Shown piece after piece: positions 25,232 to 34,986 of a stretch of 35,212 nucleotides of DNA (within the stretch, counting starts at the first letter, position 1; each line of letters begins with the position of its first letter). Both the position numbers and the translations under genes were made by a program. A model generated the notes under the pieces. That model was given only the letters and a program-made list of their open reading frames with translations. It was not told the origin of the DNA and did not search any database. The DNA comes from Parabacteroides sp. PM6-13 (GTDB lineage Bacteria > Bacteroidota > Bacteroidia > Bacteroidales > Tannerellaceae). The DNA is taken from assembly GCF_029892605.1 (NCBI RefSeq), contig NZ_JARXWF010000022.1, forward strand, positions 1 to 35,212, in the 5' to 3' direction.

Positions 25232-27328
25232 ATGAAACTTAAGAACATATATTTATTGATCCTTCTGGCAGGAATATTCTATTCTTGTACAGAAGAGGAG
25301 CCTATCAGGCTTGCTTATGGAGCAGAAGGAATCCCCACTACTCTTGACGTTGTTGTTTCTACAGAAGGAATCAACACAAAAGCTGCAGGGGATAATATGT
25401 TGGCCACTGAAGCCGAGTTACAAATCAATAATTTAGCCGTTGCAGCATTTAAGGTTACAGAAGAAAATGTAGTAGGTAAATTTTTAGGCTTTGTGTATGC
25501 CGCCTCTCCTGTTGGAGAAGCGGATGACTCACATACGAATGAAGATGGTACCGAAGGACGAATACAATATTCTGTGAGTGGTCTTACCGTTGAAACAGGT
25601 TTTGTGCAAATTTTAGCTATAGCAAACTCCTCTTTGACAAAGGAGCAATTTGAAGCTAAGTTCACAAAGGATTGTGTGTATTCCGATGTGAAGAAGACTT
25701 TTGAGGAAGCCATTACGCAAACAGCAGACGCCTATGTTTTTGAAGCAGATGAGTTAGTGAAATTCGCAGATGTGAAGAAGACTATTGTAGAAGGTGCTAA
25801 TGTTTTACATATTGAGCTGACTCAGTTAGCCTCCAGAGTGGACGTTTATATGAACTTTTTAGAAAATATGCCGGAAACCGCTCCATGGACTTTTGAAATA
25901 TCAGAATATACTCTTACGGGTGTAAATGTTGAATCAGACGTTTTCTTGGGAGCATATGGGGCAACCTATACATATAATTCAAAGAAAAGTTTTCTGGGTG
26001 GTCTTAAGAAAGAATATGCGGAAAATGCCGGACGCGTTATAACGAAGGTAGACGAAGATATGCTGTTCTCTTTTTATACTTATGAAAGAGAAACTGCGGA
26101 TAAGAGTTTGAAACTGAATATAAAAGGTGTTCTGACAGACGTGAAAGCCGAGGAGGAAGGCTTAGATGGTGCTGTAGAGGAAAAAGAATATAACCTGATT
26201 ATTAATCCAGTTGCTGTAGCCGGTTCTACGGTTAAAACAACAAATGGTATTATACATGGATATTTATATGATGTTTTTGCCAGTATCGACGTGAAAACGA
26301 AAAATATTCTCTTCAACTATCAGATAATTGATTGGATAGATAGGATGATGGGGGTACATATTATTCCTATCTACTACTTACAGGTAAAAGATTTGGAAAT
26401 TAGTATGCCTAACTTAACGAATTCTTCAACAACCTATCAGTCTTCTTCCAATGCTTTTATTGTTGAAGGATCTGTAAAGGTTTACAAGCAAGTAGGTATA
26501 GATGATTTTGAAGAAGATGATGATCACAATATTCAAATTACTTTAACAGGGCAGGACGGTACAACAACCAGTGGGGATATTTTGATAACAGGTGATGTCC
26601 CGGGTAATTTTGTACCGCGAAAAATAGAATTTGTTGTAAGAAACCTGAACGGATTAGAGCAAAAAGTTGTGGTTATGCAATACCCACCTTTATATATTAC
26701 TTTTGAAAAATCCGGCAGTACAGGTGAAGGTAGTTCCGGGCAAACGAACTATAATTACTATAAGTTTACTTCATTGGTGGCCAATTTCTCAGCCTTCCCT
26801 TACCCGGATGAGTTTAATGAGAAGGTGACCTATCGAAGTGGAAGTCAGACTATTACATGGGGTGATGGAGTGAATGATCACTCCACAGCAAGAAAAGAGG
26901 ATGGTTATCTTTATACTGATTATATTAGAGAAAACGCAAAAACCGGTTATCCAATCTTGGATGAATCCGGGTATGTGATTGATTCAGAGGAAAACAATCG
27001 ATTAGTATCGCCTAACTTTATGCTTGCTTCTCAAGCAGGGGTTATCTCAAATAATACTTATAATAATCATCGAGATAGATGTAAGAGTTATTCAGAGAAG
27101 GATGCGGCGGGTAATACATTAAGCGGTTGGCGTATGCCTACTTTGGCTGAACTCTATTTGATAGATATTATGCAAAACTATAAGGCATGTATAGTAAAAC
27201 GTATATTGGAAGGCTCTTCTTATTGGAGTGCGAATCAGGATGATGGCCCTGTCATGTTTATGGATTATCGAGTACAGGATGGAACTTCAACAAGAGGATC
27301 CGTACGTTGCGTGAGAGACATAAAATAA
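25232..27328 (+). CDS. Large fimbrial tip protein with C-terminal lectin-like domain
   Basis: The 698-aa product has the lipobox FYSC (Cys19), a maturation site NTK|A (Lys50) and a first strand INNLAVAAFKVTEEN. The N-terminal ~380 residues form the fimbrillin half (LTQLASRVDVYMNF, FSFYTYERETADK, GIIHGYLYDVFASID). A middle strand-rich part follows (QITLTGQDGTTTSGD). The C-terminal ~140 residues look like the Lcl/FGE-type C-lectin fold, with GWRMPTLAEL (Trp633), SSYWSANQDDG and a closing SVRCVRDIK. Tip pilins of type V systems often have such an additional C-terminal adhesive domain. The N-terminal half is paralogous to 30372. The ligand is unknown. Confidence 0.8.
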   Translation: MKLKNIYLLILLAGIFYSCTEEEPIRLAYGAEGIPTTLDVVVSTEGINTKAAGDNMLATEAELQINNLAVAAFKVTEENVVGKFLGFVYAASPVGEADDSHTNEDGTEGRIQYSVSGLTVETGFVQILAIANSSLTKEQFEAKFTKDCVYSDVKKTFEEAITQTADAYVFEADELVKFADVKKTIVEGANVLHIELTQLASRVDVYMNFLENMPETAPWTFEISEYTLTGVNVESDVFLGAYGATYTYNSKKSFLGGLKKEYAENAGRVITKVDEDMLFSFYTYERETADKSLKLNIKGVLTDVKAEEEGLDGAVEEKEYNLIINPVAVAGSTVKTTNGIIHGYLYDVFASIDVKTKNILFNYQIIDWIDRMMGVHIIPIYYLQVKDLEISMPNLTNSSTTYQSSSNAFIVEGSVKVYKQVGIDDFEEDDDHNIQITLTGQDGTTTSGDILITGDVPGNFVPRKIEFVVRNLNGLEQKVVVMQYPPLYITFEKSGSTGEGSSGQTNYNYYKFTSLVANFSAFPYPDEFNEKVTYRSGSQTITWGDGVNDHSTARKEDGYLYTDYIRENAKTGYPILDESGYVIDSEENNRLVSPNFMLASQAGVISNNTYNNHRDRCKSYSEKDAAGNTLSGWRMPTLAELYLIDIMQNYKACIVKRILEGSSYWSANQDDGPVMFMDYRVQDGTSTRGSVRCVRDIK

Positions 27329-27373
27329 CCCACATACAAATAGCCGTATAATTATATATAAAATAAAAGAATC

Positions 27374-30154
27374 ATGAAAAAGTTAATATATATATATTCT
27401 GTTATATTTCTGGCGTTGTTTGCCTCTTGTCAGGATGAGAGGTATATACAAACAGAGATAGAAAATGAGGATGGTTTCATGTCTCTCAATTACACATTGG
27501 ACATCCCGGGTTATATCGCAACACGATCGGCTTCCGCATTGGACGTGGGAACTCTTTCCATACTAACCTTTGACGAAGACGGCTCTTTTTTAGGGCGGGT
27601 GATGGCTCCTTCATTGACCATGACTGAACCGGATGCAACCGGAAAAGGAACCGGAACAGCCAGAGTCCCTATTGATACGCGTATTATGCATTTTGTGGTA
27701 AATCATGATTGGAGTAATTGGGTTGCTCCGACCACAGCGCAAGGTAAGCTGGAAACAACTCTTGTACCTTCTTTACTTACTACTCAAAATGTTTATTGGG
27801 GGAGAGTAGAAGTGGCAAATTTATATGGGACGATTTCTGTTGAACTATTGCGTAACTTTGCAAAGCTGACAGTGGTAGATAATACAAGCGAAACTGCTGG
27901 TACCAACAATTATAGCGAATTCTTTTTGGATGGTTATACGCTTGGAAATTATGCTTCCACCGGTACTGTTTCTGTTTATGGAGAAACCAGCGGTGACCCT
28001 TTTCAGAGAGACCCCGACACGGAAGAAAGTGATGTTTTAACTTTGCCGAAAGCGAGTGATAGAACGTTTGCTCCAGCCAGCGAGTTGACCTGCGATATGA
28101 CTCCTAAATATATGTTTGAAACAGAGAATACAGAGGCCAATCCTACTTATATAATCATAAAAAACAAGTATGATACTGAAAACGGAAAAGCTTCTAAGTA
28201 TTATAAGCTTCACTTGATTAAGGATCAGACGACTATGATTCCTTGGAAGATTGAGCGAAACTATCATTATATAGTAACTCTTCATAGTTTTGATGGCGAC
28301 CCTTATAGTAACGGGGTGAGTTCTTTCGAAGAAGCCTTAAACGCTCCTGTTTCAAACAATCTGTATGCAACCATCGTGCAGGAATCTCCAACAATCTCTG
28401 ATAATGACAAAAACAGACTGGTTATTGACAAAATGATAAATCTGTTTACAGGTGGAGGAACATTGAACGTAAAAGCTACTTATTATACATTCAATGGTAC
28501 GCAGGAGGTAAATGAAAGTGATAATATTAGTATTCGTGTGGTTTCAGGTGAGGATATTTTTACTTCAGGGCCTTCGATTGATGGGAATGGAAATATAACC
28601 GGAACGGTTAAATCCGTTGCATCCGGACAACAAGAGGCGGTAATCAGGGTTTCAAAAGGAAACCTGACTCGTTTGGTAAAAGTTATTACTTCTGAAAAAT
28701 ATACATTCAATCCGGTAACGTCTCCTGTTTTATATACGGGAATAGATGATGATGTGTTGATAGAATTTAATATTCCCGATACATATCCAGATGGATTATA
28801 TCCCGTGAAATGTATGATAGAAGCGGGGAAATTATATCCGACAGGTGACGATCAGAATATGTTGATCGTACATGAAGATAATACCTATTATTATGTTTAT
28901 GAAGCAAAAACAGCTGGGCAACAAACGGTTCATTTCAAAACAAGTTTTGTGGATAGTAATAGTGAGGTGCTTATTAAGAATGAATATTTTGAAACAGCGT
29001 CAATTCTATTGAAGAGTACTGAGACGTTTACACGGACAATCAGAGCCGATGGAAGCTTCAGAACATATCCGAATTCTACTATTACCGGAGAGATTACGGT
29101 TAGTTACGATGCGCTGGACGGCCCTGGCTCAACAACGATTACCGTTAGCAATGGGACAGTGACAAGTGGTACGCGAGATATTACTATTCCGACTGATGTA
29201 ACAGCCTTAACCTTGTCTTATAGTGGTTATACGTTGGATGTTAGTGTTGCAGAGTTTATCTCTTCTGATAATAAAGTTCTGATTAATCCGGATCTTATCT
29301 ATGTGACATTAGGCGCAGGACGATACAGAAAGGTTGAAGCATCTACTTCAAACATTCGATCCGGAATAATTGAAGTATATTCAGCAGATGGAAGTGAGAA
29401 GTATGATGAGTTTACCACTTCTTCCTCTACGAATAACAACAATCACAATGATGCCGTATTGTCATTACCAAATACATTAGATGACAACACCTCTGTGTTA
29501 TTGCGTCATACATCAGGGGCGGATGTCTTTGAATTAGTAACCACCATTGCTGATTTGAAAGCTGCCGGGAATAAAGATTTGGTGAATACGACAAGTCAAT
29601 ATGTGACATTTGGTAATGGGTTGGTACGTTATGGTACAACTCGAATTAGCAATGGTACAGTAAGTGTGTATTCTGCCGATGGAGAGACTCTCTATACGAC
29701 ATTTACAACGAATAATAGTTCTAGTAATAACTATACAGGAACAATCAAATTACCTGTTGGAGTGGAAAGCGTTCGTTTAGTGCATAAGTATAGAGGAGTT
29801 ATATATTACCAGGAATTTGCATTGGAACAATTACGAGGTAATAATAATAAGAATTTGAATCTGCAACAGAATAGAGGACTTCAAGTTCAAGGATCTTTCC
29901 AATATTATCGTTCACAGTGGCGCAATATTCCTTCAGCTTCCACAGTAATTGTTTATTATGATGGTAATGAATTGGATCGCTTTACTATGACTTCAAATGG
30001 AGGTGTGGGATCAAATACTTATATTTCTATACCGGATGGAGTTGAGAATAGTGCTACAGTCACTCTTTCTTACACACGAGAAAGTGTTACTTATGAAGAA
30101 GATTATACACTAACTCAGCTAAATAGCAGTAGTGTTACTAAACAATTGCGATGA
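27374..30154 (+). CDS. Large fimbrial surface protein with four C-terminal tandem repeats
   Basis: The 926-aa product has the lipobox FASC (Cys19), a maturation site ATR|S (Arg51) and a first strand VGTLSILTFDEDGSFLG. Residues to about 330 are fimbrillin-like (LLRNFAKLTVVDN, WKIERNYHYIVTLHSFDG), followed by an Ig-like stretch. From about residue 550 come four tandem repeats of roughly 90-100 aa. Each has a strand (I/V)xV(Y)SADG or YYDGNEL, an F(T)TxxSxxNN turn, a xLPxxxxxxxVxLxYxxxxY core and a closing xxLxxxNxKxLxx linker. I do not recognise the repeat family. The long extension suggests an exposed stalk or adhesin at the pilus tip. Confidence 0.75.
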   Translation: MKKLIYIYSVIFLALFASCQDERYIQTEIENEDGFMSLNYTLDIPGYIATRSASALDVGTLSILTFDEDGSFLGRVMAPSLTMTEPDATGKGTGTARVPIDTRIMHFVVNHDWSNWVAPTTAQGKLETTLVPSLLTTQNVYWGRVEVANLYGTISVELLRNFAKLTVVDNTSETAGTNNYSEFFLDGYTLGNYASTGTVSVYGETSGDPFQRDPDTEESDVLTLPKASDRTFAPASELTCDMTPKYMFETENTEANPTYIIIKNKYDTENGKASKYYKLHLIKDQTTMIPWKIERNYHYIVTLHSFDGDPYSNGVSSFEEALNAPVSNNLYATIVQESPTISDNDKNRLVIDKMINLFTGGGTLNVKATYYTFNGTQEVNESDNISIRVVSGEDIFTSGPSIDGNGNITGTVKSVASGQQEAVIRVSKGNLTRLVKVITSEKYTFNPVTSPVLYTGIDDDVLIEFNIPDTYPDGLYPVKCMIEAGKLYPTGDDQNMLIVHEDNTYYYVYEAKTAGQQTVHFKTSFVDSNSEVLIKNEYFETASILLKSTETFTRTIRADGSFRTYPNSTITGEITVSYDALDGPGSTTITVSNGTVTSGTRDITIPTDVTALTLSYSGYTLDVSVAEFISSDNKVLINPDLIYVTLGAGRYRKVEASTSNIRSGIIEVYSADGSEKYDEFTTSSSTNNNNHNDAVLSLPNTLDDNTSVLLRHTSGADVFELVTTIADLKAAGNKDLVNTTSQYVTFGNGLVRYGTTRISNGTVSVYSADGETLYTTFTTNNSSSNNYTGTIKLPVGVESVRLVHKYRGVIYYQEFALEQLRGNNNKNLNLQQNRGLQVQGSFQYYRSQWRNIPSASTVIVYYDGNELDRFTMTSNGGVGSNTYISIPDGVENSATVTLSYTRESVTYEEDYTLTQLNSSSVTKQLR

Positions 30155-30172
30155 TATAAATACTAAAAAAGT

Positions 30173-30205
30173 AAGCTGCCTCATCAATTTGAGGCAGCTT
30201 TTTTT
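30173..30205 (+). terminator. Intrinsic terminator of the three-gene operon
   Basis: AAGCTGCCTCA pairs with TGAGGCAGCTT, followed by a T run. It closes the operon at 23978-30154. Confidence 0.9.
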
Positions 30206-30371
30206 GTGTCTGTTTTTCTTACAGTGTATCTCCCCAAATGTTAAAAACCACTTTCTTTCTCTTACAAACGAACATTTTATGCTTTTATTGGTTTATGCAA
30301 AGAGAGAACCCCTCTCAGGGGATGAATTGCAGGGGATAAGGGATGAACAAAAGGAATAAAGTAATCGTGAT
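30206..30371. other. Leader region with no recognisable promoter
   Basis: No TAnnTTTG box and no CCTAT half-site arrangement is found in this stretch. An ACCCCTCT/AGGGGAT dyad (about 30308-30322) and a second AGGGGAT (30332-30338) lie just before the next start codon. Expression may come from read-through or from a promoter of another type. Confidence 0.4.
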
Positions 30372-32003
30372 ATGAAACTGAGGAATTTTTTAAGTATTTT
30401 ATTATGTACAGGAATGTTTTTTTCCTGTGCCCAAGAAGAACTCATTGAGTTGGCGACGAAGGTCGGTACGGGCGAAGAGGTGTTACTGAATTTATCTTTA
30501 AAGCCTGAAGAGGTAGAATCTACTAAATCCACCTATACGGAAGATGGGGTTGAATATTTCTATGCAACAGATGCGGAAAAGAGAATAAATCATTGCCTGT
30601 TGGTGGTATTTGAATATGTAGAGGATGCGACTGAGTCGAATGAGGATAAGAAATACAAAGTTTATTTCTCTCAGGAGTATTCTTTTGGAGAAAATGACCA
30701 TGAAGATTATGTGTATACCCTGGATCCGGTGGAAGCCAAATTAGGAAAATCTAAATTCCTGGTGATTGCTAATCCGACTAAAACTTTTACAGCCTTGAAA
30801 GGCGTAACTACTTACGCTGATTTTAAGAAAGCGGAATATGTAGAAGAAAATAAAAAGGAAGGGAATTATTCTCCTGTTTTTACTGCTTCAGAATTAGTTA
30901 AAGTGGGAGAAAAGACTCTGGATTTAACGATTGCTAATAAAGATGAAATAATCATTCCATTAACACAGTTGGCAGCAAGGGTAGATATTACTTTTTCTTT
31001 TAATGTAAAGGAACTGGCAGACGCGACTACGACAACGCAACTGGCCGTATATGACGGATTTGTTGCGGAAATATTTGATAACCCGGCCACGGTGGAAGCG
31101 TATGGTGAGGCGCAGAATAATCATGAGAAGATTATTCCGATTGAAATTAAAGACCTTCAGGGAGGTACGATTACTATAGGATCTAAATACCAGCATTTAA
31201 TAAATAAACAAGGAGATCCTTTTTATTCGTATTATTGGAATAACAACTTGCTTAGAGATAAGACAAGCAACCCGCATGGATTGGTTATTGGGAATACCCT
31301 TTACGAGATAAATACCAAGACTTCCGGATGGATTGCAACTGTTTCTGATTTTGCAATCTATAATATTGAAACCAAGTCGGATTTATTATTGGATTATAAG
31401 CGTAATGCGACGACAGATCGTATAAATAAGATCTATGAGTTACGATCAGACGAAACCATCTCCCCGACCCGTTTGGCCGATGGCTCCTATTATTTTTCTT
31501 TTTATACCTACGAAAGAGAATATATAGTACCTCAAAGCGCAGAAGCGGAGAAAATGTTACATATTACTTTTCAGGTTGCATGGAAGAAAGGGGTAATGGA
31601 ATATAAGCAGTTGGCATTTCCGAAAGAGGGAAGTGAAAAGGCGATGTATGCGGTTTGTCTTGATAAAAAAGGGGGACCGACAAGTGGGAACAACTATGTC
31701 AAATTAGGATATATCTATTTGAAAGATGAAGCACTGCCTCAGATGAAAGATCTTGACCTTTACGGAGATATAAGTATTGTTGATGAGACAATTGAGGTAA
31801 GAAGAGACGTGAAGTACAAAATCGAGATAAATCCGAAATATGAAGCAGGAACCAAGAAGCGAACTGACGGATTAATCCACGGGAATATCTATGTATTGTC
31901 AGCTTCCCTTAACAGTCTACCATCAGTTTCACAGGAGGTTACCTTGGATTGGTTGGTCAATCCCTGGGTGAGAGAACCGGAGGTAAATATTGGGTTTAAT
32001 TAA
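30372..32003 (+). CDS. Fimbrillin-like stalk/adaptor protein, paralogue of the 25232 N-terminal half
   Basis: The 543-aa product has the lipobox FFSC (Cys19), a maturation site STK|S (Lys52) and a first strand INHCLLVVFEYVEDA. It matches the N-terminal half of the protein at 25232 in order: VFTASELVK / VFEADELVK, LTQLAARVDI / LTQLASRVDV, FSFYTYERE in both, and GLIHGNIYVLSASL / GIIHGYLYDVFASI. It ends with LDWLVNPWVREPEVNIGF and lacks the lectin-like C-terminus. It starts a two-gene unit, 20 bp before the next gene. It probably joins the tip protein at 32024 to a shaft. Confidence 0.8.
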   Translation: MKLRNFLSILLCTGMFFSCAQEELIELATKVGTGEEVLLNLSLKPEEVESTKSTYTEDGVEYFYATDAEKRINHCLLVVFEYVEDATESNEDKKYKVYFSQEYSFGENDHEDYVYTLDPVEAKLGKSKFLVIANPTKTFTALKGVTTYADFKKAEYVEENKKEGNYSPVFTASELVKVGEKTLDLTIANKDEIIIPLTQLAARVDITFSFNVKELADATTTTQLAVYDGFVAEIFDNPATVEAYGEAQNNHEKIIPIEIKDLQGGTITIGSKYQHLINKQGDPFYSYYWNNNLLRDKTSNPHGLVIGNTLYEINTKTSGWIATVSDFAIYNIETKSDLLLDYKRNATTDRINKIYELRSDETISPTRLADGSYYFSFYTYEREYIVPQSAEAEKMLHITFQVAWKKGVMEYKQLAFPKEGSEKAMYAVCLDKKGGPTSGNNYVKLGYIYLKDEALPQMKDLDLYGDISIVDETIEVRRDVKYKIEINPKYEAGTKKRTDGLIHGNIYVLSASLNSLPSVSQEVTLDWLVNPWVREPEVNIGFN

Positions 32004-32023
32004 TTACGAAAAAAAAATCAGTT

Positions 32024-34927
32024 ATGAAACGATATAGTCTATTCTCATTGATAGTAGGATTCCTCTTTTTTGCTTCTTGTACGAGCGAAGAATGGGAGAA
32101 TACCGGAAAGGAAATCGTAGAGGGAATTCCAACGAATGTAAAATTTAGTTTTTCCGCCGATATACCGGCCACCATAAGTACGAAGGCTGCGATAGGGACG
32201 GAATTTGAATATCAGATAACAAATCTGTATGTGCTTGTGTTTGATTACACGACTAAGAAAGTCGTTAAAAATCACTTGTTCACTACGTCAGACGGTTTGA
32301 CTGTTACTAACTCTAAAAAGACGGAAAGCGATGCAACAACCTCTGGAAATGTCTCTCTCTCTGTTCCTTCGGGTAAAAGAATCGTTTATGGTATTGCCAA
32401 TGTGCCGGATGAAACCTCTTTGATGTCATTTTCAAAACAGTTGGATGACGTGACCTCTTTAGATGATTTAAAAAATGTGCTGGCCGGTTTTGCCAGTGGA
32501 CAAGGTACGATTGCCCGTCAATCCGGGAAGCTGCTTATGAGCGGTTCTTTGCAAACCGAAGGGCAACAATTGGTCGATGGATATTGCGAGATCATACCAG
32601 GACAGGATATTACGCTGAGCGCGATCAAATTGGATCGTATGGATGCGAAAGTGACTTTTAATGTTTCTTCGAAAGCAGGAATTACATTCACCCCCCAGGA
32701 GTATCGCGTGGTGAATTTGCCGAAAGTCTCCAGCCTGATAGAAGGAGACACAGATGGCACTGATAAAAGCAGTTCCACTGATTTCTTCCAAACGAATTTT
32801 GCCAATTTCGAAACAACACAGAATGGTGTTAGTTCATTCACTTTCTACACGTTGGAAAATCGTAATCAGGCAGAAGGATTAACTCAGTATACAGACCGGG
32901 AACTTCAATATAAACATGACGATTCGGCTAATCCGGGCTATGAAACCAACGGAGCTTATAAGCATGGGCAGGATTACGCAACTTATGTTCAGTTCACCGG
33001 CCTCTATTTCGAGACCTATTATGACAATAATGGTCAATTGAAAGAACGTTCCGCGGATGTGATATATACCATTCATTTAGGATATATCGGTCAAGATGCC
33101 AATGACTTTAATGTACGTCGTAACCGTGAGTATACATATAATGTGATCATTAATGGGGTCGATAAGATTATTCTTGAGGTAGAAGAAAAAGGACACGAAG
33201 AAGAACCGGGTGCGGAGGGAAATGTCGTTGAAACAGATAAATTCTATCTGTTTGATAGCCATTATGAGACCGAGCTTATTACATTTACGCAAAATGATAT
33301 TAATACGCGTGCGGGCTTCCGTTTGAAAACACCTTTTGATGAAGGATACTATGTGCCTGTTGAAGGACAGAATGGCGGTCAGTCTTGGGATAACGCGAAA
33401 GATTTTGAATGGGTTAAGTTTGCGCGGAACACAACTTCAAATAATAGATATGTTAAGAATAAATATAGATTCTATACGGATACGAAAGGCAAGACTTCTG
33501 AGGCTGAAGGAAAATTGATGAATATAAAAGAACTTATCAATGACTTGACCAATAATGATCCTTTCTTAGATGGAGAAGCAGTCTATACGATGTATATAGA
33601 TGAGTTTTACTATGAAAAGGATCCCCGTACTGGTCAAGAGGCATATCAAACGTTCTGGAAAGAGTTTGTCAATATCCCTAATCGGGAAATGCATATCCTT
33701 TGTAATACCGATTTTAGCAAAGACCAGGAGAGTAGTTTGACTACCTCATCGATCATGATCAGTCAACGTTCTATTAAAACATTTTATAATACGAACACCT
33801 CATTGACGGCTTTGACTACTGCTTGGGGGATAGAAACCCTTAATGAAACCGGGAAACTTTATCCGCCTAAAGATAATCCATGGCCAAGCGACTCTGAATC
33901 CGATGGACGGTATAACTTTTATGCAGGCTTAAACACCTACAATTCAAAAACGTGGACTAATTTTTTGACAAATACCTATACGGATTATAGCGATGATACG
34001 GCTATCACCCGTTATTATCTGAAAGATGCGAATAACTCCAATACAGACGATAACAAGAAAAAACGTCACATCATCTCTGCCTGTCTGCAACGTAACCAGG
34101 ACTTGAACCGGGATGGAAATATTTCTTGGGATGAATTGAAGTGGTATCCGGCAGCGATCAATCAATACACGGATATCTGGATGGGAAAAGACGGATTGCC
34201 TACAGAGGCACATCTGTATCAGAATGGATTGAAGGAGTATATGCGTTACCTAAGTAGTAGCGGACGTGAATTCTTTGGAGAGGAGGGTTCTTCATTGGCG
34301 AGTTACAAATTTCAATATCAGGATGCATTCTATGATGATGTGGCTAAACCCAATACGCATGCATACCGTTGTGTAAGGGATTTGGGTATATCCTATACGA
34401 CAGCAGCTCCCCAGAAAGGGCAAAACAGACCGATGGACTACGTTTTCCATAATGCAAGTAATAAGAAATTTACGCTTACCTATATGAATACGAATTCATT
34501 AAGAGGTGAAGAAGACTTTGCTACAACAGAATTTGTTGTGCACAATGAATTAAGCCCGACGAATAGACCTTATCTCTCTTTTGAGTATGCTGATATAACG
34601 GATAAAAGCCTTACTACCTGGAAAGAGAAAAATGATTTGGTGACAGCAGGGAATTCTCCTTGTAAAACATTGAATGTGAATGGACAAACTGGTTGGCGTC
34701 TGCCGAATGAAAGAGAATTATCACTGATGGTATCTCGTGTGACTACAGGGTGGAAAGTTACAGTTGCTAAAGATACCTATAATAGCTATGTATGGTCGCG
34801 TACGTCGTCGAGCTTGCAAAAGAAAATAAATACGAATGGCGGGTATGCTACAACGACAGGCCGAAACATCACAATCCCGGAAGGCGGGGGTGGCGGTGTT
34901 GTACGTTGTGTGCGAGACGTGAAATAA
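32024..34927 (+). CDS. Large DUF4906-like fimbrial tip protein with EF-hand loop and lectin-like end
   Basis: The 967-aa product has the lipobox FASC (Cys19), a maturation site STK|A (Lys54) and a first strand ITNLYVLVFDYTTKKVV. The N-terminal half is fimbrillin-like (KLDRMDAKVTFNVSSK, FTFYTLENRNQ, RRNREYTYNVIINGVDK). The C-terminal half resembles DUF4906-type tip proteins. Residues 693-704 (DLNRDGNISWDE) match an EF-hand calcium loop. An RCVRD motif (782-786) closes that part, and a second lectin-like module follows with TGWRLPNEREL (Trp891), YVWSRTSSS and a final VVRCVRDVK. It would sit at the pilus tip as an adhesin. Calcium binding and ligand are inferred. Confidence 0.78.
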   Translation: MKRYSLFSLIVGFLFFASCTSEEWENTGKEIVEGIPTNVKFSFSADIPATISTKAAIGTEFEYQITNLYVLVFDYTTKKVVKNHLFTTSDGLTVTNSKKTESDATTSGNVSLSVPSGKRIVYGIANVPDETSLMSFSKQLDDVTSLDDLKNVLAGFASGQGTIARQSGKLLMSGSLQTEGQQLVDGYCEIIPGQDITLSAIKLDRMDAKVTFNVSSKAGITFTPQEYRVVNLPKVSSLIEGDTDGTDKSSSTDFFQTNFANFETTQNGVSSFTFYTLENRNQAEGLTQYTDRELQYKHDDSANPGYETNGAYKHGQDYATYVQFTGLYFETYYDNNGQLKERSADVIYTIHLGYIGQDANDFNVRRNREYTYNVIINGVDKIILEVEEKGHEEEPGAEGNVVETDKFYLFDSHYETELITFTQNDINTRAGFRLKTPFDEGYYVPVEGQNGGQSWDNAKDFEWVKFARNTTSNNRYVKNKYRFYTDTKGKTSEAEGKLMNIKELINDLTNNDPFLDGEAVYTMYIDEFYYEKDPRTGQEAYQTFWKEFVNIPNREMHILCNTDFSKDQESSLTTSSIMISQRSIKTFYNTNTSLTALTTAWGIETLNETGKLYPPKDNPWPSDSESDGRYNFYAGLNTYNSKTWTNFLTNTYTDYSDDTAITRYYLKDANNSNTDDNKKKRHIISACLQRNQDLNRDGNISWDELKWYPAAINQYTDIWMGKDGLPTEAHLYQNGLKEYMRYLSSSGREFFGEEGSSLASYKFQYQDAFYDDVAKPNTHAYRCVRDLGISYTTAAPQKGQNRPMDYVFHNASNKKFTLTYMNTNSLRGEEDFATTEFVVHNELSPTNRPYLSFEYADITDKSLTTWKEKNDLVTAGNSPCKTLNVNGQTGWRLPNERELSLMVSRVTTGWKVTVAKDTYNSYVWSRTSSSLQKKINTNGGYATTTGRNITIPEGGGGGVVRCVRDVK

Positions 34928-34956
34928 ATAATTAATCGATTGAATACAGATAAAAG

Positions 34957-34986
34957 AAGCTGCTCCATCTCTGGGGCAGCTTTTTT
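34957..34986 (+). terminator. Intrinsic terminator
   Basis: AAGCTGC (34957-34963) pairs with GCAGCTT (34976-34982), followed by a T run. Its stem shares AAGCTGC with the terminator at 30173. Confidence 0.85.

Noticed and set aside
30132-30359. Open reading frame of 75 codons between the two tip units
   Set aside because: It starts inside the end of the previous gene in another frame and spans the terminator hairpin.
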